A program made the translations under genes and the position numbers. From Corbicula japonica (lineage: Eukaryota; Mollusca; Bivalvia; Venerida; Cyrenidae): a stretch of 64,000 nucleotides of DNA. The stretch covers positions 11,460,396-11,524,395 of the forward strand of contig JAZAYU010000009.1 of NCBI GenBank assembly GCA_038501625.1, written 5' to 3'. The first letter of the stretch is position 1, and every line of letters starts with the position of its first letter. Shown piece after piece: positions 38,001 to 46,036 of this stretch. A model generated the notes under the pieces. That model was given only the letters and a program-made list of their open reading frames with translations. It did not search any database and had not been told where the DNA came from.

Positions 38001-40923
38001 GCGATGGAATATCGCGGTTTTATCAGCGTACCATCGTGGTTTCACCATCGTGCCATCTTTATTTCACCATCGTGTCATCGTAGTTTCATCATCGCACCAG
38101 TCGCCATTTCAGCCAATCAGATCCTTGAGATTTGAGACTGGTTTACAATCTCAGTTTTATAGCCTTCAGCCTACATAGTGTGTTCGTTCAGAATTTAAAT
38201 TTTAGCGGTTTACATCTTTGTTCCAGCTTACTTTCATCCATATTATACAAGAAAGTTTCATTTATGCCCACTGGTCGCTATGCCACTATGCAACATGCAT
38301 TTCAGGATGTATAAGAAGTCACGTGAATGCATCAGCATTCCAACTTCCGATAGCTGTTCAGCAGAAAAGGCCGCATACTATCACACGTTGATTAAAATAG
38401 GAACTTCTATGTCGATCTGCGAAAATTCGGATCTAGTCGAACTTTACACAAAATACAGCGGCGAGGCACAATGTACAAACCCAAAAATTGTAAGACTTCA
38501 CCCGATCTATCCTCTTCTAGTATACCTTTTGCTGTCACCTGAAGTTTTGATTTAAAAATCACCTATGTATTTATTTAGCATTCGTTAGGTCTTTAGACGA
38601 TTGTTCTCTTTTCTAACTGTTACAGACCATGTGTACCTGTACCAAAAACTGAAATTAGATAATTAGAAATCCATCGTTTGTTGATAAAGTTGTTTAACCA
38701 ATTGTTATTTTTTTAAACTTTTAAGAAAGCAACATTTCTTACCGACAAAATCTTATTTTTTTAAGTATCGGCGACTAGAGTAAAAAGTAAAATACGCATA
38801 TCAGAAATTGCCACATTCAGAAGACATATCCTCCCTACACCGCCAAGAAGAAGAGAGGAAGAGAGAGCATGGTTTATAAAATGACAAATTTCAAAACAGA
38901 CACAACAAACAATTAACAAAAATGGGAACATGAGGGGTTACCGCCTTGGAACGGTCAGTGGCAAAACAATATGCCAATGGATGTTTAAACCTGGTTCTAG
39001 GGTGCACCAACCTCACACTTGCCCCAGCAGTAAGAAATGATTGCTTTCTGATTCCATGTTCGTGCCTTACCTTAATATCGGAACAATTTAACAATAATTA
39101 TTTTTTTTTTGAATTCAGGATAGCAAATGTTTTGAGTCTGGCATGATGTCTAAGGTGTCCCATTGTTTAAAGCTGCCCATTCACAATCTAACAAGTATGA
39201 CAGAGTCGATGATTTCAAACTTCTGCGAAAGGTAATATTAATTGTGTTTTCATCAGTACGCGCATTATTATCGAGTTAACAATATTTTTTAACACATACC
39301 TAACTGACATTAAATCATTAAAACTTTTCGTGAATTGTTTTTAACACAGACAGAGAAATCCATAAAATTACACGTCATATAATTATATTACAATGATAAA
39401 GACGTTTTTGTTTACCTTTTTACTTGTATTTGTACGTACACCCTCGTCTAATGTATGTATCTGATGCTTGTTTCAGCGTTGAGTGTAACATTAAATGCTT
39501 CATTGATGGAGTAGGCAGTTGTCATCACCTAGATCAGAACATTCATTTTGATACAGCGGTGATAAAAGTCGCTAGCAGGGCTGCTTGCCAGAACCCAAAA
39601 GGTAACATTAAACATATCTGAACACGAGCAATCTTCATTAAAGAGTTAATTAAATGTCGCGATCTGTGGTGGGGGTCAAGGTTTTTATTTGGTACTGTCA
39701 CGTGAAATCTCAAAATGCCGGCCATCTTAGACAGGGGTGAATGATCTGTAACCAGTGCACCGATTTTAAAAATCGTTTTAGTTCAGTTCCCAATTTCAAA
39801 AGATGTCTTTGTAATGTAAACTGACTACTGCATTGATTACTGTCTCTTTGAATAGGTGTTGCCTCAAAAACTTTTCTTATGTTTCCTTTTTCTTTCGCAA
39901 CATGTGTGCAATACAGTCATTTGCATTATAACTTTTTTCATTTACTAGGCATACGACAGAACACAGAACAATTTTTAACGGATTTTCGCATAATGGAAAA
40001 ATAAATAACATGCTCTCATTTAACAGAGACACGAAGTTTGAGTCATGACGTCATGTAGCACCTATCAGTATAAGATTTAGGGAATGATTTTCAGTAAATT
40101 TCAGCTCTACCCAATATGTACATGATATTCGTTGCATAGCTCTAGTGAGATCGTAATCGTTTCTTCTTTAAAAAAATAACATGCAACTGAGTACAAGTAA
40201 ATTTAATTTCAGTACTTATTTCGGCAATACAGAATTGTAAGGTCAAGGACGTATCGTGTCATGTGATAATGATGACAACAATGGCGGATGCACAGCTATA
40301 TTTGGATGAACAAAACTTCGCACAGTACAAGTCAAAGTTTTGCAGGTATGTGATCATCAAATAATATTGAATTTGCCATATTCAATAATTGTGTATGCAA
40401 AAAAACTATTAAAAAGAAATTCTTCTTTTGTGAAACTTGGTATAAAACAAGAAAATATGTTTCACAGAATTTACTAGTTGGGACATTACGTATGTGCACA
40501 ATGAAGGATGTGTACAAATCTCATTGCAATTATAACATTATTTAAGAATTTTCAACAATAAATTTCAGCTTAAACCATTTCTTTATTCAACTGACTGATC
40601 GAAGATTTAGTACCCAAATGAACTGTTTGTCTCAGTAAGATTATGTTCTTCAAGTTTTTTTCTTTTCAAATTTTCTTAGCGCCGAATCAGAGTTTATCAA
40701 GTGTTTGGATTACACAGTTGATGAGAGATGTACCGCCGAGATGGCCAAAGTATTGACAGACATCTTTGAAATTTACCACAGTCATTCCAAATGTGGAAAA
40801 CAGAACCACCCACTCTTTACCAAATATGCTTTTGAAGCCCAATGTTCCGGAAGTGTTACAGTGCCTTCCAGTTATACTCTTATTTGGTTAGCAATTGCAG
40901 TAATTTCGATTGTCTTTATTTAA
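35049..40923 (+). CDS. Secreted cysteine-rich protein with four 7-Cys modules and a GPI-type C-terminus (9 exons)
   Basis: Joining 35049-35079, 36009-36144, 36879-37015, 37662-37806, 38306-38489, 39119-39231, 39477-39601, 40213-40345 and 40680-40923 gives 1,248 nt, 415 residues and no internal stop. A signal peptide (MVRFIPIAVIVIG..., cleavage near AMG) is split across exons 1-2. Four modules of about 95-100 residues follow, each made from one exon pair, each with seven cysteines and a conserved end (AEC.NPK, AQCTNPK, AACQNPK, AQCSG). All four introns inside modules are phase 2, so the exon pair was probably duplicated as a unit. The last 20 residues are hydrophobic after a small-residue stretch and end without a charged tail, typical of a GPI signal. 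The Cys pattern recalls DUF19/T20D4.11-like extracellular proteins, but I cannot confirm this. Function unknown; probably cell-surface. Confidence 0.8.
35680..35968. mobile_element. Foldback MITE pair with GAC/GAT microsatellite, intron 1
   Basis: The inner complete copy (about 35,845-35,968) has AGCATCTGATTGGCTGAAAT and its complement around GGAGCCTTGTCTCC. A partial arm (GGTCATAAAACTAAAGCTGG) precedes it at 35,685-35,725. Between them, near 35,770-35,803, is a short (GAC/GAT)n run. Confidence 0.75.
36009..36144 (+). CDS. Cys-rich gene exon 2 (end of signal peptide, module 1 first half)
   Basis: Acceptor GCCTTGTAG|TTATCGG, donor TGCAAATT|GTGAGT (phase 2). Encodes VIGMSISAMGTFC and three module-1 cysteines (TFC, WRMC, DSC). 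Confidence 0.82.
36648..36755. mobile_element. Truncated foldback MITE, intron 2
   Basis: Complete left arm (GGTTATAAAACTGAGCATGG, AGTCTCAAATCTCAAGCATC, TGATTGGCTAAAACGGCGAC). The right arm lacks the inner CCAATCAGATGC block. Confidence 0.75.
36879..37015 (+). CDS. Cys-rich gene exon 3 (module 1 second half)
   Basis: Acceptor GCCGATTAG|CATTGAATG, donor CCGAAAA|GTAAGT (phase 1). Encodes IECHIQCMQDAVGDC, then YRAECSNPK. Its closest relative in the gene is exon 7 (VECNIKCFIDGVGSC, RAACQNPK), so modules 1 and 3 form one subtype. Confidence 0.88.
37375..37598. repeat. Perfect 224-bp palindrome (109-bp arms, 6-bp centre), intron 3
   Basis: Reading from CCTTATTCCGGTCATACAGG to CCTGTATGACCGGAATAAGG, every base of the left arm is matched by the reverse complement on the right around the centre TCAGTC. 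The arms include foldback-MITE sequence but extend beyond the usual MITE ends into flanking DNA, so it is an inverted duplication of a MITE plus its neighbourhood. A further MITE-type end (TTTAGTTTTATGATCTTGGG) follows at about 37,600-37,621. Confidence 0.93.
37662..37806 (+). CDS. Cys-rich gene exon 4 (module 2 first half)
   Basis: Acceptor taken as GAGCAG|TGTATAAGG; an in-frame alternative three bases earlier (ATGAG|CAG) adds one residue and changes the junction. Donor TGCCG|GTATAT (phase 2). Encodes VECPSTQIC and a charged helical stretch ending EEYKKEMCR. Confidence 0.78.
37872..38100. repeat. Inverted arrays of a CACGATGGTGAAA motif, intron 4
   Basis: Imperfect 13-30 bp repeats of ACGATGGTGAAA/ACGATGGTACGATGG fill about 37,880-38,000. 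The complement (TTTCACCATCGTG) is then repeated at about 38,030-38,090, so the two halves can pair. It abuts the half-MITE at 38,095. Confidence 0.8.
38095..38170. mobile_element. Half of a foldback MITE, intron 4
   Basis: CCAGTCGCCATTTCAGCCAATCAGAT then GAGATTTGAGACTGG and CTCAGTTTTATAGCC form a right arm only. The position of the missing left arm is occupied by the CACGATGG array. Confidence 0.75.
38306..38489 (+). CDS. Cys-rich gene exon 5 (module 2 second half)
   Basis: Acceptor GCATTTCAG|GATGTATAAG, donor AAAATT|GTAAGA (phase 0). Encodes SRECISIPTSDSC, an MSIC helix and AQCTNPK. It shares its cysteine spacing with exon 9 (IKCLDYTVDERC, SKC, AQCSG), the second module subtype. Confidence 0.85.
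38840..39060. repeat. Dispersed repeat in intron 5 with coding-like ORFs on both strands
   Basis: Contains ACAACAAACAATTAACAAAA, GGTTACCGCCTTGGAACGGTC and CTGGTTCTAGGGTGCACCAACCTC, which recur at 18.2-18.65 kb in reverse and partly at 27.7 and 41.7 kb. The 60-70 codon ORFs are repeat-borne. Confidence 0.65.
39119..39231 (+). CDS. Cys-rich gene exon 6 (module 3 first half)
   Basis: Acceptor TTTTGAATTCAG|GATAGC, preceded by a T-run; donor TGCGAAAG|GTAATA (phase 2). Encodes DSKCFESGMM, SHC and SNFCER. Confidence 0.85.
39477..39601 (+). CDS. Cys-rich gene exon 7 (module 3 second half)
   Basis: Acceptor CTTGTTTCAG|CGTTGAG, donor CCCAAAAG|GTAACA (phase 1). Encodes VECNIKCFIDGVGSC and RAACQNPK, aligned throughout with exon 3. 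Confidence 0.88.
40213..40345 (+). CDS. Cys-rich gene exon 8 (module 4 first half)
   Basis: Acceptor TTTAATTTCAG|TACTTATT, donor TTTTGCAG|GTATGT (phase 2, strong). Encodes IQNCKVKDVSCHV, then YKSKFCR, aligned with exon 4. Confidence 0.86.
40680..40923 (+). CDS. Cys-rich gene exon 9 (module 4 second half, GPI-type tail, stop)
   Basis: Acceptor ATTTTCTTAG|CGCCGAATC. Encodes FIKCLDYTVDERC, HSKCGKQ and AQCSG, then VPSSYTLIWLAIAVISIVFI and TAA. A small-residue SGS stretch before the hydrophobic tail is a plausible GPI attachment zone; a type I membrane anchor without a cytoplasmic tail is the alternative. Confidence 0.88.
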
Positions 40924-41348
40924 AAACAAAATTATAAAAATTTATATTACCTACGTTATGTGCTTATATGCGAAACACGTGAGCAGCACACTTCGACACT
41001 GAGATGTGCTTATATCTACGGATATAGCAGATCTCATTTGATATAACATCCTACAGATGAATTACTACCATGGTTTAGTATTAACGGATCCCGAACTTTT
41101 GTTAATTAATATCATGGATTATTGATTGTACTAGACCCTGTTTATATGATAAGAGTTATGCTGTATGTTTATATGCATATGTGTCATTGTTTGTATACCT
41201 GTAAATATTCAAAAAGTGCATACTTAGTTGAATTGCATAAAAAGTCTTCCTTTTTTACTCGACATGCCCTATTGTATCTTTGTAACATAACAAAACTGCA
41301 TTATGTTATATGATGAAATGCACCGCGTTCCATCACTAGTTATTTTAA

Positions 41349-41354
41349 AATAAA
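41349..41354 (+). terminator. Possible polyadenylation signal of the Cys-rich gene
   Basis: AATAAA about 425 bp after the stop codon, in AT-rich DNA just before the MITE pair. Placement suits a 3' UTR end but is unsupported by transcript data. Confidence 0.4.
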
Positions 41355-41435
41355 ACATCAAAAGTATCTCATCAGCTTACTTCTGTTTTCGGAAGGTCAT
41401 ATAGTAGCCACCTTTTTGTTCGACAATTCTGGTCT

Positions 41436-41578
41436 GGAATTAATAAAGCTGAGATTGGAAACCAGTCTTAAATCTCAAGCATCTGATTGGCTGAAATGGC
41501 GACCAGTCGCCATTTCAGCCAATCAGATGCTTGAGATTTAAGACTGGTTTCCATGCTCAGTTTTATAACATTGGGCAC
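41436..41578. mobile_element. Near-perfect foldback MITE
   Basis: TAATAAAGCTGAGATTGGAAACC on the left mirrors GGTTTCCATGCTCAGTTTTATAA on the right. The inner arms are identical complements (TCTTAAATCTCAAGCATCTG, ATTGGCTGAAATGGCGACC) and meet in a centre AGT. This is one of the two best-preserved copies in the window. Confidence 0.88.
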
Positions 41579-41589
41579 TGTAAGCTTCT

Positions 41590-41800
41590 TATGCTTTTGC
41601 ATGCAACATTGTTGATGAATGAGTAAGTTGGAGCTAATTTACTACGACAACTTGTACCTGTCAGTTCATAAGAGAACCTGTTGTGGCAAGTGTATGGTCG
41701 GTTCACTTAAGAACCTGGTTTGATTTCCCCAAGTGGCAAATTGTTTTGCCATTGACCGTTGTAAGGTGGTACCCCGTCGGCGTAACCTTTCCGTAAATAA
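41590..41800. repeat. Dispersed repeat fragment between two MITEs
   Basis: CTTTTGCATGCAACATT and ACGACAACTTGTACCTGTCAG recur near 51,230-51,310. CCATTGACCGTTGTAAGGTGG belongs to the 18.6/38.9-kb family. No coding signal. Confidence 0.6.
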
Positions 41801-41802
41801 GG

Positions 41803-41946
41803 GCCCAAGATCATAAAACTAAGTTTTAAGATCAGTCTCAAATCTCAAGCATCTGATTGGCTGAAATGGCGACCAGTCGCCATTTCAGCCAATCAGATGC
41901 TTGAGATTTGAGACTGATCTCCAGATTTAGTTTTATGATCTTGGCC
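41803..41946. mobile_element. Near-perfect foldback MITE
   Basis: GGGCCCAAGATCATAAAACTAAG on the left is mirrored by TTTAGTTTTATGATCTTGGCC on the right. The inner 60 bp of each arm are perfect complements around GACCAGTC. It lies 60 bp before the 142-bp satellite. Confidence 0.88.
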
Positions 41947-42002
41947 ACAGTTGTGGAGTCTTCTTGGAATTTAATCAGTTTATAGCCTCATACTCTCTTT
42001 AA

Positions 42003-45000
42003 CTCTCTACTCTACTTTTTGGCTGTGTTTACGAGGCTATGTTTATTTTTTACATTACGAAATCTTCCCTACTCCTAGAAATTGAGTGTGGAATTAAATC
42101 TTCTCACCTAGGATAATATGGGTCCATTATAATAACAACAATTAATCAACTCTCTACTTTTTGGCTGTGTTTACGAGGCTATGTTTATTTTTTACATTAC
42201 GAAATCTTCCCTACTCCTAGAAATTGAGTGTGGAATTAAATCTTCTCACCTAGGATAATATGGGTCCATTATAATAACAACAATTAATCAACTCTCTACT
42301 TTTTGGCTGTGTTTACGAGGCTATGTTTATTTTTTACATTACGAAATCTTCCCTACTCCTAGAAATTGAGTGTGGAATTAAATCTTCTCACCTAGGATAA
42401 TATGGGTCCATTATAATAACAACAATTAATCAACTCTCTACTTTTTGGCTGTGTTTACGAGGCTATGTTATTTTTTACATTACGAAATCTTCCCTACTCC
42501 TAGAAATTGAGTGTGGAATTAAATCTTCTCACCTAGGATAATATGGGTCCATTATAATAACAACAATTAATCAACTCTCTACTTTTTGGCTGTGTTTACG
42601 AGGCTATGTTTATTTTTTACATTACGAAATCTTCCCTACTCCTAGAAATTGAGTGTGGAATTAAATCTTCTCACCTAGGATAATATGGGTCCATTATAAT
42701 AACAACAATTAATCAACTCTCTACTTTTTGGCTGTGTTTACGAGGCTATGTTTATTTTTTACATTACGAAATCTTCCCTACTCCTAGAAATTGAGTGTGG
42801 AATTAAATCTTCTCACCTAGGATAATATGGGTCCATTATAATAACAACAATTAATCAACTCTCTACTTTTTGGCTGTGTTTACGAGGCTATGTTTATTTT
42901 TTACATTACGAAATCTTCCCTACTCCTAGAAATTGAGTGTGGAATTAAATCTTCTCACCTAGGATAATATGGGTCCATTATAATAACAACAATTAATCAA
43001 CTCTCTACTTTTTGGCTGTGTTTACGAGGCTATGTTTATTTTTTACATTACGAAATCTTCCCTACTCCTAGAAATTGAGTGTGGAATTAAATCTTCTCAC
43101 CTAGGATAATATGGGTCCATTATAATAACAACAATTAATCAACTCTCTACTTTTTGGCTGTGTTTACGAGGCTATGTTTATTTTTTACATTACGAAATCT
43201 TCCCTACTCCTAGAAATTGAGTGTGGAATTAAATCTTCTCACCTAGGATAATATGGGTCCATTATAATAACAACAATTAATCAACTCTCTACTTTTTGGC
43301 TGTGTTTACGAGGCTATGTTTATTTTTTACATTACGAAATCTTCCCTACTCCTAGAAATTGAGTGTGGAATTAAATCTTCTCACCTAGGATAATATGGGT
43401 CCATTATAATAACAACAATTAATCAACTCTCTACTTTTTGGCTGTGTTTACGAGGCTATGTTTATTTTTTACATTACGAAATCTTCCCTACTCCTAGAAA
43501 TTGAGTGTGGAATTAAATCTTCTCACCTAGGATAATATGGGTCCATTATAATAACAACAATTAATCAACTCTCTACTTTTTGGCTGTGTTTACGAGGCTA
43601 TGTTTATTTTTTACATTACGAAATCTTCCCTACTCCTAGAAATTGAGTGTGGAATTAAATCTTCTCACCTAGGATAATATGGGTCCATTATAATAACAAC
43701 AATTAATCAACTCTCTACTTTTTGGCTGTGTTTACGAGGCTATGTTTATTTTTTACATTACGAAATCTTCCCTACTCCTAGAAATTGAGTGTGGAATTAA
43801 ATCTTCTCACCTAGGATAATATGGGTCCATTATAATAACAACAATTAATCAACTCTCTACTTTTTGGCTGTGTTTACGAGGCTATGTTTATTTTTTACAT
43901 TACGAAATCTTCCCTACTCCTAGAAATTGAGTGTGGAATTAAATCTTCTCACCTAGGATAATATGGGTCCATTATAATAACAACAATTAATCAACTCTCT
44001 ACTTTTTGGCTGTGTTTACGAGGCTATGTTTATTTTTTACATTACGAAATCTTCCCTACTCCTAGAAATTGAGTGTGGAATTAAATCTTCTCACCTAGGA
44101 TAATATGGGTCCATTATAATAACAACAATTAATCAACTCTCTACTTTTTGGCTGTGTTTACGAGGCTATGTTTATTTTTTACATTACGAAATCTTCCCTA
44201 CTCCTAGAAATTGAGTGTGGAATTAAATCTTCTCACCTAGGATAATATGGGTCCATTATAATAACAACAATTAATCAACTCTCTACTTTTTGGCTGTGTT
44301 TACGAGGCTATGTTTATTTTTTACATTACGAAATCTTCCCTACTCCTAGAAATTGAGTGTGGAATTAAATCTTCTCACCTAGGATAATATGGGTCCATTA
44401 TAATAACAACAATTAATCAACTCTCTACTTTTTGGCTGTGTTTACGAGGCTATGTTTATTTTTTACATTACGAAATCTTCCCTACTCCTAGAAATTGAGT
44501 GTGGAATTAAATCTTCTCACCTAGGATAATATGGGTCCATTATAATAACAACAATTAATCAACTCTCTACTTTTTGGCTGTGTTTACGAGGCTATGTTTA
44601 TTTTTTACATTACGAAATCTTCCCTACTCCTAGAAATTGAGTGTGGAATTAAATCTTCTCACCTAGGATAATATGGGTCCATTATAATAACAACAATTAA
44701 TCAACTCTCTACTTTTTGGCTGTGTTTACGAGGCTATGTTTATTTTTTACATTACGAAATCTTCCCTACTCCTAGAAATTGAGTGTGGAATTAAATCTTC
44801 TCACCTAGGATAATATGGGTCCATTATAATAACAACAATTAATCAACTCTCTACTTTTTGGCTGTGTTTACGAGGCTATGTTTATTTTTTACATTACGAA
44901 ATCTTCCCTACTCCTAGAAATTGAGTGTGGAATTAAATCTTCTCACCTAGGATAATATGGGTCCATTATAATAACAACAATTAATCAACTCTCTACTTTT

Positions 45001-45250
45001 TGGCTGTGTTTACGAGGCTATGTTTATTTTTTACATTACGAAATCTTCCCTACTCCTAGAAATTGAGTGTGGAATTAAATCTTCTCACCTAGGATAATAT
45101 GGGTCCATTATAATAACAACAATTAATCAACTCTCTACTTTTTGGCTGTGTTTCACATTACGAAATCTTCCCTACTCCTAGAAATTGAGTGTGGAATTAA
45201 ATCTTCTCACCTAGGATAATATGGGTCCATTATAATAACAACAATTAATC
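42003..45250. repeat. 142-bp satellite, about 23 nearly identical tandem copies
   Basis: Unit starts (CAACTCTCTACTTTTTGGCT) are at 42,147, 42,289, 42,431 and 42,572, and continue every 142 bp. The copies appear identical by eye except for a 5-bp duplication in the first, a one-base deletion near 42,469 and a deletion of about 20 bp in the last (near 45,152). Such homogeneity means very recent expansion or strong homogenisation. No ORF crosses it. Confidence 0.97.
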
Positions 45251-45262
45251 GAAGCAATGGGC

Positions 45263-45381
45263 GAAAATCGTAATTTTTTGACAGTCTTCCTTTATTTAAG
45301 CAAAACAAATAAGTCAAGATTCACCACGACAGCCAGAGAGATAAAGTGATGAACAAAATAGTTAAGTGACATTTGGCACAT
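45263..45381. repeat. Direct repeat, left copy (flanks the PLAC exon)
   Basis: CTTCCTTTATTTAAGCAAAACAAATAAGTCAAG and CACCACGACAGCCAGAGAGAT recur at 46,157-46,272 with about 85-90% identity by eye. It starts immediately after the satellite. On the minus strand it holds AAATAAAG, a possible polyadenylation signal. Confidence 0.85.
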
Positions 45382-45874
45382 GCAATAACCAAAGAAATGA
45401 TGTTCAAACTGAATGAAAGACACAAGTACGTATATGAAATAACCTCTATGATTATGGCATTAAGCATTCGCAACTACATTTGAAATGATAACTTGTATGT
45501 CTAAATACCAATCATGATATTAAAAACATTCAGAAATATGAACAGAATATCTATATGACATTATTCATTGCTTCTTTAGGCTGATTGCTGATTCTGTGTC
45601 TGCAAACTTTTACAATTAAAATTAATCTTATGTACTTAGCTATCTCTTTTACATTTTCTGAACTTTTAAGACAGGCAACTGATAGTTTCCAATGGTTGAA
45701 AATCATTCTAATCGTCATCTGCACTGCACAGTTTAAAAACTTCACCTTTCTGTCATAAATATTACCTCAAAGTTAGTTTATTCTTCAAAATAAACACAAT
45801 TAATGATCAATTTCTTTAAGAAACCAGATCAAAACTCAATAGAGAACAAGTCTCTTTTTTCATGCATCATTCAT
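45382..45874 (-). other. 3' flank and probable 3' UTR of the ADAMTS gene
   Basis: Non-coding on both strands. On the minus strand it follows the PLAC exon stop codon directly and includes an AATAAA at 45,782-45,777. Confidence 0.5.
45777..45782 (-). terminator. Possible ADAMTS polyadenylation signal
   Basis: Minus-strand AATAAA about 93 bases beyond the stop codon of the PLAC exon. Confidence 0.45.
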
Positions 45875-46036
45875 TCAAGCGTGAAAACGTCTTCTGCGCC
45901 CATATCGAGGCCGATCCTGCTGTCCGAGGAAGTCCTGACAAGACACACAACATACACGGTAGTATGCAGGATGGGAGCACAGATTACCCCTTGCCCGATC
46001 ACAGAATGTAGCACGGTCGGTCACACAAGTCGACGT
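45875..46036 (-). CDS. ADAMTS last exon: PLAC domain
   Basis: The six-Cys PLAC pattern C-x7-C-x7-C-x8-CC-x2-C is visible ([10 protein letters not shown] ... [16 protein letters not shown]). A basic tail [12 protein letters not shown] and TGA follow. The in-frame acceptor is GCTGGACAG|ACGTCG; a slightly upstream TTCTAG would shift the frame. RGRRRR-like basic residues could be a proprotein-convertase site (inference). Confidence 0.85.
   Translation of the reverse strand, partial: TSTCVTDRATFCDRARGNLCSHPAYYRVCCVSCQDFLGQQDRPRYGRRRRFHA

Noticed and set aside
42003..45250. Regular direct repeats that might suggest a CRISPR-like array
   Set aside because: Units are contiguous with no unique spacers, 142 bp long, and lie in an animal genome between two spliced genes; this is satellite DNA.
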